Of a DNA stretch of 60,481 nt, positions 43,556 through 55,123 are shown one piece after another (position 1 is the stretch's first letter; every line of letters starts with the position of its first letter). Position numbers and translations under genes: made by a program. Below the pieces are notes generated by a model. It was not told the origin of the DNA. It saw only the letters and a list, made by a program, of their open reading frames with translations, and made no database searches. The stretch is from positions 1-60,481 of the forward strand of contig SGPL01000159.1 in assembly GCA_004802705.1 (NCBI GenBank). The letters are read 5' to 3'. Source of the stretch: Bondarzewia mesenterica. Its lineage: Eukaryota; Basidiomycota; Agaricomycetes; Russulales; Bondarzewiaceae.

Positions 43556-44588
43556 CTACACCACAGGAACGGAGACAGGCGCCGCTGAAGCTGATACGAC
43601 CTCGTTTGTGCCCTTCATCCCTTCCGTTCCACTCTTGGCGGCTTCCTGTTCCTGTTCATTAACATAGGTGCCAACAATCGTATGGAGCAGGAAGAAGAAA
43701 AAAGGATATAAAACAGAGAAACCAGACGCACCTCTTTTTCCTTCTTCAATTTGGCCTTCATCGCGAAATAATCGACGTGCAGTCCGCACTCGGTCTTCTC
43801 CTCCTTACCCGCCCAGCGGCCTGCGCGCTCACCCTCATCGCCCTCCCCGCTCTTTACCGTACTGTGCCAGTCACCGACGCTCTTGTAACCCTGACTGAGG
43901 AGCTTGTTGTGCGGGACATTGTTGGACTTGATGTACCAGTCAACAAGGTGAAAGTTCCAGGCAAAGAGCGGGTTAAGCTTGAGCAGGCCCGTTGAGTCCA
44001 CCTCGAGAGGCTGCAGGGACGCGCGCGCGGCTCCTTGCGAGGCACGGCGGCCTGTGATGACGGATTTGACGCCGAGCTCCTCATATGCGCGGCGCGCAGG
44101 CTCGACCTATGCAAGGAAACCGTCAATTTAAGCGGGATTCAATAGACAAACGGCTTCCTTGAGCAAACCTTTACGATGAAATCATACTTGTCCTCGTCCG
44201 TCTCCCACAACTTTTGCCCGTATTTTGTCCCAAAACCCTCGACTGTCTCGCATCCGTCGGGCCTATATACCGTTACGGGCACGCCGTACCGCTTCTTCAC
44301 GTCCTCCACGAGCTCGTACGTCTCCGGGAAGTGATATAGTGTATCCAAGAAGATCAGCGGGGGCGGTGACTGTGTAATTTTGGAAAGCATGTCAATGGCA
44401 ACAAGTCCCGTGAGGCCGAAGGCGGTCGTTTGGTATAGGCTCGGGAGGTAGTCGATGGCCCATTGCAGGATCTCTTCGGGGGTGAGAGGGTTCAAATAGG
44501 CGTTGATCTTGTCAAGATCGTCTTGCGATATGGGGAGTTGGAGGGGTTTAGGGAGGTCGGGTGCCAGTGTGGGCGTTGGGGCAGACAT
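43556..44588 (-). CDS. MET16: Phosphoadenosine phosphosulfate (PAPS) reductase
   Basis: Reduces PAPS to sulfite with thioredoxin in the sulfate assimilation pathway leading to cysteine and methionine. Exons (minus) 44588-44169, 44106-43732 and 43651-43556 join to 296 residues. Diagnostic segments are the P-loop-like AFGLTGLVAIDML region, LIFLDTLYHFPETYEL, YGVPVTVYRP, VITGRRASQGAAR, KLNPLFAWNF, and the catalytic ECGLH near residue 250. All expected residues are present, so the gene should be functional. The last exon encodes a non-conserved Ala/Ser/Val tail. Its 3' half is the apparent source of the two remnants in the neighbouring kinase array. Confidence 0.93.
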
Positions 44589-45054
44589 CGCAGTCGTGGT
44601 AGAATTTGCGTAGATGACAAGTCGGTGATACTGATCGCCGAGTGAGGCTTTTATCGCAAGAGCGGCTACACTCTAGCCACCGATTTGTTCGCGCTATAGG
44701 CTTCGACTGAGTGGTGTATATTGTGGACTGTGACGCGGCATTGATTTTGGATTTTATCAAGGGAAAGAACGTGATGATTGCGCACAAATCGTCCCACCAC
44801 TTGATCGACGTGTAAGGCATACACTGACAGAAAAGGTTCAAGACACAAAGCACATCACAATTAGACTGGTGACCGAGTCTCTATGGCGTAGTGACGGACA
44901 AGTCTAGTACTACGATCTACTACGATATAGACATCACAATGGACAATCAAAGTCGTTCATGTATGACCAAACGTGCAATAAGTCTACTCAAACATGCGTG
45001 GGTATCAAATTACACTGTACAATCCAAAATCGAATTCGAAACTAGATAGAAATG

Positions 45055-46547
45055 TCAAAACTCTTTCCACTCGTCCCAGTCATCTGCCTTCTTCGACGGT
45101 GCGGTCGGTTGCTGACTGGAACCAAGTCCAGACGACGAGGGCGGGTGCGAGGACGAGACGCCTTGAGAGTACTCGCCAAAGAAATCGTCGTCGTCGCCAT
45201 CATTGTATAACGCCGAAGTTTCCTCTTCAGGATGCTGATTAGCAAGTCCATAGCCTCTCTTCGACGGACTGTTGACGCCCACGCGCTCCTTCACTCCCTC
45301 GACCACACCGCCGACCTGCCCCGCCACATCCACGCCAAACTGACTTTTACTCCACTGGTTGGCGCTGCGACCTACCTCTCCCGCTCGACGGCTGGCCTCG
45401 GACACGTATCCGCGTACACCGGCTTGGAAGTTCGGGTCCGTGACGCGTTCTACGCCAGGTTGAATGATACTCTGGTTGACTACGCGCGAAGCGCCTACGA
45501 CAGCAGAGGAAAACATCGACCAGCCCTTGCTGAGCGCCGTCATTGGATTCTCCTGTAACTCAGCAAGAGAAGGTGCTGCGCGAGAGGAGAGCCCATAGGA
45601 AGGGTGCTGTGAATCAAGTTGAGGTGACGGTGTGTTACCAAAGCCTTGATACCGACCACCTTGAGAAGGCGGGAGATGATCAGGGCGAGACGCATTGACA
45701 GAACCAAGAGAGGAAAAATAAGTCTCGTTAGCGTTTTTTTTGGTCCATGCTGAAGGAAGTGGGATTGGGGCTGGTGGGGGCGGAGGAGAAGGAGGGTGAG
45801 CCAGTGCGCACGGAGTTGGTGCGATTGGAGGTGCGGGATTTGCGGAGACCTTGGGCTGAGGACGGTCGACCTGGTGAGCCGACACTGCTTCCTGGTGACG
45901 TGTAGCCCTCTGGAGGGGCGGATGGAGACCATGGCTTATCTTGCAATGCAGCATCCAGCTACCATGAAACGTCAACGACGAGAACCGCTCAAAGCCTACA
46001 AACCTTATGTACCTTTTCGCGGTATTGAGTCGCTGCCCAGCAATGATACTTATCATATGAGCTCATGTCTTCTTTGTATCCACCCTGTTCAGCTGGGCTA
46101 TATGACTTCATGAAGTCCATGAACGGGCCATTCCCACCAAGCTAAATATACACGAAAGATGAGATTAGATACCGGGAAGTAAATATTAAGTTCCACAGAC
46201 CTTCATCCGCTTAATCTGCTCATCCTGCCAAGTATCCATCGACACGGACCGCACAAAACTGAACGGTATGCGCGCGTTGGCCTCTCGCGAAGACGAGAAC
46301 AAGGATACACGCTCACCTGATGTGCACGCCAAAGCCTCTGTGGGTGCCCGCACATTGGAGGCAGAGAAATACGGCGAAGCTAGCAGGAATTATTGGAACA
46401 AAATCACAGTTGAACCCGTGCGGTATCTAACCTGAGGGATGCCCATTGCGGATTTGGATTACCACAGTCGGCGCAAGTTTTGTTCTTTAGATCCTCGCGC
46501 TTTATCAGCTCCTGAAGAGTGCGTCTATGGGCAACTTGATCTGCCAT
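45055..46547 (-). CDS. GCS1: ArfGAP of the Gcs1/ArfGAP1 type
   Basis: Stimulates GTP hydrolysis by Arf1 in Golgi-ER vesicle traffic. The N-terminal ArfGAP domain has the zinc finger CADC and CLQC with 16-residue spacing and the arginine finger GTHRGFGVHISFVRSVSMD. LPPSQGGRYQGFG, a repeat of amphipathic (ALPS-like) segments (SKGWSMFSSAVVGAS) and the C-terminal WDEWKEF are typical. Five clean exons lead to residue about 180. Beyond that the frame must change near a T8 run at 45734-45741 (plus strand). A 62 nt intron (donor GTGCGC, acceptor TTCAG) immediately before the run restores it, and a one-base deletion in the run would do so too. Divergent from the velvet gene. Confidence 0.9.
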
Positions 46548-47500
46548 TATTTGGATATCGAGAAAAGTGTGCGTGAGATGAATGGAGGAATGTGCGCTGG
46601 CGCACTGAGCATGATGACGATTAATCGTGGGAACAACATTCTTCTTTCTGCTTTGCTTCACAAGTTGGGCGCTTATTTTTGCAGAGGAGTGAAGGCAGTA
46701 CCTTTCTATTCAGCACTCCTATTCAAGCTCTGAGAAGCTTGATCAAAGCTAGCATCAAGGAGGACCAGCAAAGTCGGTTCGAAGAAATGAGCTCATATAT
46801 ACATAGGAACCAGAGACGGTGCCGGTGTTGAAGCTCCCGAGGCGGTCAATCGAATAAGGACAGAAAATCTCAAGCTGATGGAACTGGTTTGTTTTTTTGG
46901 GCGAACTACCCGTCGCCGATGCAGGTATTTGTGAGAAACCGAGATGTAATTCCCGCCGCTGAACGATGAGAGTGATCCGAAGATTAGATTGCTGTTGGAT
47001 GGTGCAAAATGGACACGATAAGATTCGCGGGGTTCCAAATTTACACTTGCCTGTCGAGGCTTTCGCGTTCAGTCGCCACACCGCCAGCTTCCCTCGAGCC
47101 CTCCTCTCACTACCATCTTCCCTTCTACCCGACGACAACCAGCCCTTTCCTGTCCTTCTATCATTTAAAACCGGTGCGTTGACGAGCATCTTTGCGGCGC
47201 GGCGCGGCGCTAGTATCAACAGATTCTCTCGCAATTCATCGCGTTCAATTGCAATTCGTTCCACTACACTGGGTCAGACCGTCTCACTGTCCGGTAACCG
47301 CTTCCTACCACCTCCCCGCCTTCCTCTGCGACTGCCTCTGCTTTCTGACACCGATACGTGGGAGTATCTGAGGCTCGCGCACTTCATAAGAAGTATTCTG
47401 GCCCTTTGAATTTCTTCGACCCTTCGACCCTCCTCCTCTCCTCTCTACTGCCACTATCTCCTCATAACAACGCCCCTCTTGAATACTACACATATTCGCC
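46548..47500. promoter_or_regulatory. Divergent regulatory region, GCS1 and velvet gene
   Basis: 953 bp between divergent start codons, much longer than most gaps in this half of the window. The side next to the velvet gene ends in a long C/T-rich tract (about 47400-47470), common before fungal transcription starts. A long controlled promoter or leader for the velvet regulator is plausible but inferred. Confidence 0.45.
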
Positions 47501-49762
47501 ATGATCCAAAAGACCAATGCCCGTAGCGGAAGCACTGCGGTAGCTCCTTATCGCCAGAGCACCACCTTGAATAACGACGGTCCCCCTGCTTGGGGGACTG
47601 GTGGAACCGCAAGTCAGTCTAGTTTCCTAGTCTCACGGTCATGTATTCATACCTATCAGCGCAGATTTTACTCGCTTGAGATGGTACAACAACCCTTGCG
47701 AGCCCGAATGTGTGGGTTCGGTGATAAAGTGCGTAAATATTTACTTTTGTTATTGTGTGGGAATGATGCTAGAATCCGACGATGCAGGATCGACGACCGT
47801 TAGCACCAGCAGCGGTTGCCAAGATGGTAGTTAAGAACGAGGATAACAGCATAGTCGACGAAGAGTCCGTCATTTCTCTCTGACATGCGGCTTCCATTCG
47901 ACTCTGGACTGATTGTGTCTATTAGTGATATAGACTGTTCGTTCTTTCTGGTGACAGCCGATCTTTGGTCTTCAGATGGAAAACACGAGATGAATCTCGT
48001 CCTTCACCCAACGTTTTCGGATCGCTATATAACGACACACGCACCGAAGCGGAAGCGCGGGTATGCACGTCCGCCCTCAATACAAGTCCCTGGCGATCGC
48101 CAAAGTCCAACACTCCAAAAGATATCCCCCGAAATGAATGGCGAAACTCAGGTATCAATAATCTTATCAGATAACAATCAGGCTCTTGACAATTTTAAAG
48201 CACACAGGCTTCACGCCCTTGGTAGTCCCTTCGAACCCAGGGTATAATTCACATATTTATCCCTTCTCCGCCCCGCCGCCGCCCCTTGCGCCGGACTGCA
48301 ACCATTTCCAGCCCGCCTTGACTTACAATTCAATGCCAGATGCCTCCAACTGGACTTATAACATGCAGACTGCCCCTCAGACTTCACCCTATCCATCACT
48401 TCCCTCCGTGTCCCGCTTCTTGGGGTCCGGTGTGGTAACGAGCTTGACCAATGGCGCATCTAACGGCAGAGCGTCAGGAACCGTGATGGCAAACTCATGG
48501 CAGACCGACGCCGATGCGGACAGTAATCCTTACCGTACGTGGAGCACGGATTCTCAGTATGGGACATTGGATCCTCTTGGTTCAGCTCCCATGTCGGCGT
48601 CGTCCGGGGCACTTGCTTCCGAACTCCCGCATCGTCCAACAGCATCCGCACAAGCGTTTGGACAGTATTCGACGATCGAGCTTCGGCCCGCCAATACCAC
48701 TCCGAACCAACCAAATTCATCTCCGAGGTCAGACACGTACACGACGACATCTTCTACCGCAGAGCCATCCCCAGATAGCATGATCGCGGGCCCACACAAT
48801 CCACCATATGACCAGTCCATGTATGCGTCTGCGTCCTATGCCCAACGCCCTCACCGAGACCCCTACTCCCAAGGGTCCTATACTAAGTCGCCCACATCTC
48901 CGTCATCCACAATACCTCCGCTCCCTCGTCATACGTATGCTCGTACCCTCGTAGGCCTTTTATGTGCAAACGCGTGTCGACTGCTGGACGAGCGCCGTAA
49001 GCCTGGGATATTCTTCCTTTTCCAAGACCTCTCCATTCGCACAGAAGGTAAGCTCCTATCCCACGAGTCTTCACAGACCCCACACGTGTATGCTCTGGCT
49101 TGCTGCCGCTGCGCAGCAAACCAAAGATTCAATCTAATAAAGCAATCCTTTTATTCGTAAATAGGATCATTCCGTCTGCGGCTGCGTCTCTTGAATATTG
49201 GCGCGTGAGCACAGCCGTTTTGATGCACCTCTCATGCGAATAAGTCATACTGACCATGACCATCTCACTCACGCGGTGCCGTTTTTTCTTGCCCTTCAGT
49301 GCACTAGAGCCAGGGTCGAACGGGCCTCCACGCGTGCACACTGATGTTTCACCTGTCCTAGCCCAAACATTCACAGATCAGTTTGACGTCTACTCCGCCA
49401 AGCGCTTTCCGGGGGTCCCTGGTAAGTCCGAGCCCATTCATCTTACAAGCCCTGTGCACGATTGGATCCTGGCGGACAAGCGCCAGACGCGTGCCTGGGG
49501 CGCACGCTCATTTATCATCCAATACTGGCGCTGATCGGGTTTGGTTTGCGACTACTACAGATACTACCGCACTCTCTATCGCATTTGGGAACCAGGGTCA
49601 GAAGTTGCCGCTGGTGAGTCGTCGACGTTTTTAACATTCAGATATGCAGGGTGGGACGAGATGCTGATTGACATTTCACTAGCGGAACCGCCATGGGCCA
49701 AGCAAGAACGGCTGTCGTCGTCGGCGCGGTATCTCTTCCGAAGACGATTCGGACATTGCGTG
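47501..49762 (+). CDS. Velvet-domain transcription factor (VelB/VosA type) with long insertion
   Basis: Velvet factors bind DNA as dimers and control development, sporulation and secondary metabolism. The first half of the domain reads MVQQPLRARMCGFGDKDRRP, with DCSFFLVTADLW. The second half is YARTLVG, CRLLDERRKPGIFFLFQDLS, IRTEGSFRLRLRLLNIG, VYSAKRFPGVP and TALSIAFGNQGQKLPL. Between them lies a Ser/Pro/Tyr-rich insertion of about 300 residues. A split domain is known for VelB, though usually with a shorter insert. The last exon gives a basic Arg-rich end and an acidic tail (RRRRGISSEDDSDIA). About nine exons. The first intron donor is best read as GTCTAG at 47617. VelB versus VosA assignment is not settled. 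Confidence 0.85.
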
Positions 49763-49974
49763 ATGATGAGTGAGGAACGTATCATAACCCTAGTATCGGA
49801 ATCCTACTGTCGCTGCTGTCCTGGTTCTCATCGCTTTCCTGCCTTCTGTACACAATGTTATTATTAGATGGGGTGGGCTGTCTGTTCCGCCAGGTATTGT
49901 CACTTTCTTTGCAAATGTAGTCACGGTCGTATGAATGTATGGATGTATGGACGTTGTGTCAAAAGTTCAGCCAA

Positions 49975-52900
49975 TTAGCTCGCAAAGACCTTCTCCATCT
50001 CCTCCTTCGCGCTCTGCTGCCACTGATGTTCCCGCACCGCCGTGACGGTCTTGGGACACAGCCGACGAATCCTGCCGAGAATCTCAGCAGCCTCGACCTC
50101 CTTGTTCTCGTCCCAGTCATTGCCCTCCGGCACGTCCGAATCGGCCGGCAAGATCGGCTGCACCAAGCGACCCGACTCGAGCTGGTTGAGCACCCTCGAC
50201 AGGAGCCACAGCGTCGCCTGATGGGGCCGCCAGACGTTCCACGAGGGCGAGATCTGGTAGAGGACGTGGAGGGGGTGCGCAAAGTCGCCCCGCCGTCCCT
50301 CTTCGGGGTTCTCGAGCGAGACCTGGTCTATGTTCCATTCCGCGAGCGCGCTCGCTGCCGCGCGCCGCGCGGCGCTCGTGGGCCCTTCCCGCACGGGCTT
50401 GACATCGTCCTCGTCGAGCTCCTCCACGGGCCTTTCGTCGTCGAACGTGAGCGGCGTCTGCGGGGGTGTACTGGCGCTTCGCGATCATGCGCTCTGTCTG
50501 ACGTTGGTAGGGAAAGACGACCCTCTCCAGGATTTGGAACGCACGCTCGGGTTCGCCGGCGCGGATGAGGACCACGGCCAAGTGGTTCCAGTTGTGCGAG
50601 TCGAACGCGAAGCCGAGGCCCTTGAGCTTCTGCCACACCTCCGCGACCTCTTCGTGGAAGCCGGCGCTGGAGAGCACGTCGATGTAGATGGAGAGGGGGA
50701 CGCAGAGGATGTTCGCCTGACGCTGCAAGTCTTCCCGCGGCCGCTCGGCGTCGGAGGGATCGAAGAGCGCTTCGACCTGCGAGTAACGCAGCCCGAGCCG
50801 GAAGATCTGCTGCCACACCTGACGCGCGGACTGGACGTCCCGCGTGTTGCGGTAGGCGTTGAGCAGCAGCGTCAGCATGCTCAGCGTCGGCTCCCCTCCG
50901 CTGTCCATCATGTCCTGGAACAGCTTCTCCACCTCTTCGGGTTGCGAGTTGCGCGAATACGAGGCCATCAGAGGACCGTAGATGTGCTCGAATCCGGATA
51001 GACGGGAAGGCCCGCTCACGAGCCAAGTCCGCTGTTTTGGGTCCGTGTCCATGAGAGAACGGAGGAAACCTTGGGCCAGTCGAATGCTCTCTTCGTTCCC
51101 TTCGTTACTATACCCCCGCAGGATGGAGCCGAACGTGATGGAGGTGGCCTGAATGCCCCGGGCGAGCATGTCGTCGTACACCTTCTTCGCCTTCAGTTTG
51201 TTACCCAATCGTAAATAGCCTGCCATGATTATGGTAAGAGCGTAGGCATTGATATGCAAACCCGTCTCCCAATCCTTCGAGAACTTCTCGAGCTCCCTGA
51301 AAATGCTCGTCGCGACGTCCATGAGTCCCGCGTCGCACGCAGACTGGATCAGGAGAGAAAAGGTATGGATGGTCGGACGCACGCCAGCATCTTCGATCTT
51401 GCGAAAGACGTCGGACACGACCCTAAAGGGGGCACCGAGAAGGACGTAGGACTTGAGCAGGATGTTGAACACATCGACGCGAGGACGTATTTGTCGCGTT
51501 TTTGACGTCATCATGTAGTCGAAGGCCCTGATGACGCCTCGCCAGGAGCCGGACTCTGCGTGCGCGTTCATGAGCGCACCGATCATCTGTCGATCTGGAA
51601 CGATGCCCTCCCGTAGCGCGCGCTTGTACAACGCCTCGGCCGCCACTGGATCCCTTCGCTGCGCCAACAGCGTGATGACCGTCGTGTAGGTGATCGACTT
51701 TGGCTTGAGACCGTTCTTTCGCATCTGGTCCATGATGGTGGCAATCGCGTCGATCTCGCCACGCATAGCGAAGCTGTTGAGGATGACCTCGTATACATAA
51801 TGGTCTGGATTGATGCCGGCCGACATCATCGTCTCCAACCAGAGGTTCATGCCATCGTAATCCCGACACTGAGCATGGGCCATGATCAACGCAGTGTAGT
51901 GATGGATATTCGGTCGATTCTTCTGTGTACCTTCGTTACCCTGGGAAACAGGGAAATAGTGGCGAAACATTCCGACGACGCGTGAGGCGTCGCCGTTGAC
52001 GGCGGACGCGTGTAGCTTCAAGGCGATGCTGGCCAGTCCGAGGGCTTTCCTTTTTACCAGCATCCCAAAATACTCGTTTGCGTGAGCCACATCGCCTTGC
52101 AACGCGAACAGATGAAGGCCGGTAAACACAAAGTCCCTTGGCTCAGCCCCGGGCTCGACATAGTTGGTCAAGGTCGAGAACAGAGTGTTCGCAAGCTCAA
52201 AAGCTCTGGTGCGGGTAAGAGACCGGACCAGCTCCAATTGCAGCGTGAGACTCGGTCGCAATAACTGGCGATGCATTTCCTCAAGGACAGCGAGGGCGTC
52301 CTCGGGGGCGCCCCTGAACATCATAAAGGTGACGAGAAGCTCTCCCATCCGTATTCGTTCCACCTTGGCGCCGTGATCCTTACGGCCGGCCATGACGGCA
52401 GCAGGAAACTCGATCTCGTCAAGCATGGCAAACGCGGTGTCGGACAGCGACTGGAGCGCGCCGTTGACGGATCTGGCGTGATCTTTGAACTGTGGACTGA
52501 ATATGCGCTCACCGACCGCGTCCCACTCTGTCACGATGATGTCGAGGACCTTGACGGGACCACCGACACGGAATGAAGCCGAGAGGACGCTCTCGTACGT
52601 CCTCAACTCTACGGCCGGGTCCACGCGTTTGCGAAGCGTGTTGATTCGTGGAAACCCGGTCAGGGCGTCTGAGACGTCGCCCGTGATCGCAGCGCAGCGC
52701 ACCAAGAGACAGTGTCGTGTGAAATCGTCTTCAGAGGATGGCTCGATGAAACGGCCTGCGTCTATGAGGATATCCCGGAGACGCTGCCCCCATCGCTGAA
52801 GCGCCTCGAGTCTTCCGTCGAATTCGTATGCTTTTTCCGCTGCCGTCGCAGCCCGGTCCACGAAGGGCAGAAGGGTCTCAGGTCGGGAGGCGAGTGCGCT

Positions 52901-53885
52901 ATTGCGGTCTCGGATGAGCATGTACGCATCCCAAGCTTCGTCTATCCCTATGAGACGCTTTCCGATCGGCCGCCCGCTATTGAAGCGGCTCAACACCTCG
53001 ACGGCATTCGGAGCATTCGGCGAATCGTGTGATTGCGCGTTGGTGGAGGCATGCCGCGTTTGCGTGCTCTGCGACCCCGCCAAGGGCATTTTATACGTGG
53101 CGAAGATGGGAGGAGGGATGGCGTTGGCAAAGGGGTAGTGGGACCCGTGCGCGCGGGTCGGAGAGGACGGGGACGCTTGAGACGTGTCAGAGCGACTTTT
53201 GCCTGCGACAGCGGCGAAAATGATGACCGCGCCGTGGGACGTCGCGGGAGGGAAAGACTCACATTTTTTTGTAAACAGCCATTGAGAACATCGGACCCAA
53301 TCGTTGTCCGGCAGGGCCTTTTCCTTTCCCTTGGTGCGCTTCGAACGGGACGCGAGGACGTCCAGAGACGCGGTGTCGTGCGCCATGGCGCGTGTGACGA
53401 GACGCAGAGCGACGCAAGCCAAGGCTGGCCTTGCGGCGAAGACGGGGTTGGACAGGAGGGGGTTGAGTGTGGCCAGGAGAGGCTCGACCATCACCATTCG
53501 ACAGACTACCGCCGCGAGACCGTCTGTGGAGAATCTGGAAGAGCAAAGTGAGCGAAAAAGAAACGAGAGTCAGTGTTTCCCGGGGTGGGTTACCTAGAAG
53601 CAGCATGCAACAAACCGACCTGAGCTGACGAGCGATGCCGGCGGTCCCAAGAGAGCGGCAGACTCGTAGATTCGCGAATGGGTCCAGTGGGTCGCCCTTC
53701 TCAAATTGTCCTTCTGCACGCAATGCGCTCTTCACGGCGACGGCCGACAACAGAACCCTATTACTGTCGCACGTGACCCATTGCTTGTATTTGGGTTTAG
53801 AATATGGAAGAGCGCAGGACGGCCCCGGACGCGAATGTCGGTGGGAATTTCGCCTCGCAGGGCAACTGTATTGTCTGACGGCCAT
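49975..53885 (-). CDS. Large pentatricopeptide-repeat (PPR) protein, probably mitochondrial
   Basis: About 1260 residues. Exon 1 (53885-53594) encodes an Arg-rich, acid-free N-terminus (MAVRQYSCPARRNSHRHSRP) that fits a mitochondrial presequence. Introns are 53524-53593 and 53203-53262. The body is mostly helical pairs typical of PPR motifs, for example HYVYEVILNSFAMRGEIDAI, SITYTTVITLLAQRRDPVAA and ITFGSILRGYSNEGNEESIR. Such proteins bind organellar RNA and assist its processing, stability or translation. Near the C-terminus the frame must change at a G5 run (50462-50466) to continue as TPLTFDDERPVEELDEDD through to the stop at 49975. This needs either a one-base indel or a weak 61-64 nt intron. 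Divergent from the GNAT gene with 78 bp between starts. Confidence 0.85.
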
Positions 53886-53963
53886 CGTATCCTATTGTAC
53901 GTACGGGTTCGCGAGCCTGCGTGTCAGAGCCGACCACTGACAGATCAGAACGCTAGCTAAACA
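53886..53963. promoter_or_regulatory. Very short divergent gap, PPR and GNAT genes
   Basis: Only 78 bp separate the two start codons. Each promoter must extend into the other gene's leader or coding exon, or one of the start codons is further downstream. No TATA box is seen. Confidence 0.4.
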
Positions 53964-54739
53964 ATGGAAGGTCTCCGCCCCCCAGCCCACGAGCTCGTCG
54001 TCCTCTCTCCAACCCATCCCGAGGATGTTGATGACGATGGCGATCCAGAAGCCCGAGCGAGCCTGAAACTGCGGCTGCAGTGCTACGCCGTCCGCATCAG
54101 CGTGTTCGTCCACGAACAGCGTTTCCCGCTCGACGTCGAAATCGATGCGTACGTCCGCCGCGTATTTTGTTTTGTGTTTTTGGCTTTTTGTTTCTGAGCA
54201 ACTATCTCCGCGGTGGGATCGCCGTGCCTCGATCCGCAACCACCCCTCCTCGTATTCCAGAATCGACGCCACGGCGACCCATTTCTTGTTGCGTCTCGTA
54301 CCCTCGCTCGAGCCGATCGGGACGATACGCGCCTACAGGCCCCCGGGTGCCACGCACTACAAGCTCAGCCGCCTCGCCGTCCTCAAGGAACACCGCCGAT
54401 TCAGATTCGGTCGCGCACTCGTGCTCGCGCTCCACGAGTGGGTGCGAAACGACGCGCGGGCCCACGCATCACAGGGGCTCGTCACCGTGGTCAGTCACTC
54501 CCAGATTCCCGTCAAGGGATTCTACGCCAAGTAAGCGTCCCCTCTCTCCTGCTTTCACACGCGATCCCGCACAACCGTCCTTCTGTCACCTAGGTTCGGG
54601 TACACCCCTGAGGTGCGTTCGCTTCTTCCTCCCCTTCACCCACGTCGTCCCGCCGAACCCACAGTCACAGGGAGAAGAGTTTGACGAAGACGGGGCTCCT
54701 CATCAGAAGATGATCGCACGCCTGCCCCTATCCGATTGA
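53964..54739 (+). CDS. GNAT-family N-acetyltransferase
   Basis: Exons 53964-54148, 54261-54530, 54594-54612 and 54671-54739 join to 180 residues. The fold signature is present: RISVFVHEQRFPLDVEID, ATHFLLRLVP, PIGTIRAYRP, the acetyl-CoA-binding region YKLSRLAVLKEHRRFRFGRA (VxxxxRxxGxG/A-like), then VVSHSQIPVKGFYAKFGYTP and DEDGAPHQKM. This resembles small fungal and bacterial ElaA/YitI-type acetyltransferases whose substrate is unknown. Intron 1 is longer than average (112 nt). Transcribed away from the PPR gene and towards the HMG-box gene. Confidence 0.85.
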
Positions 54740-55123
54740 CCCATAAACCGAAACTGTTCAATTCTATACCCGTAAAGAATCGTGTCATAGTAGAGAGGAG
54801 TTTCTAGCAATACAGCATAGGTGGCTTGGTATGTATACAGGTATAGTCATCATGGTCCGATGAAGGTCGTGTCATGTACAGTCGTGATGCGTAAAAATAG
54901 CGAACCCGCTCGAAATTCAAAAGCAGCGATAACCTAAACTAGTCACAGAACCAAGAAGTCGAAAGGTGTATCATAGGGACGTCAAGAGGGTCATCATGCG
55001 CCCGAAGACGGACGCGAGATGACAGCCCAAAACACAAAACGCAAAGAGGAGGGGTCGAAGGTGATGAAAAAAAAGCTCATTTGAGCGAACATAGAAGTCA
55101 GAAGCCGCATCACAACAGAAAGA

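Larger units (their letters stand above)
34957..44100. repeat. Tandem segmental array: three kinase genes with MET16 fragments
   Basis: Three copies of a kinase-like gene (minus strand) start at 36358, 39990 and 43322, a spacing of about 3.6 and 3.3 kb. Each kinase is followed on the right by the same flank. That flank is the intact MET16 3' end after copy 3, and decayed versions of it after copies 1 and 2. The leftmost two intervals also share a small plus-strand gene with similar promoters. This is a multi-kilobase direct duplication that has diverged, with parts gained or lost between units. Confidence 0.85.

Noticed and set aside
53259..53885. A separate 208-residue minus-strand gene
   Set aside because: Only its first 97 codons are used, as exon 1 of the PPR gene. 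The rest is intron and the wrong frame of exon 2.
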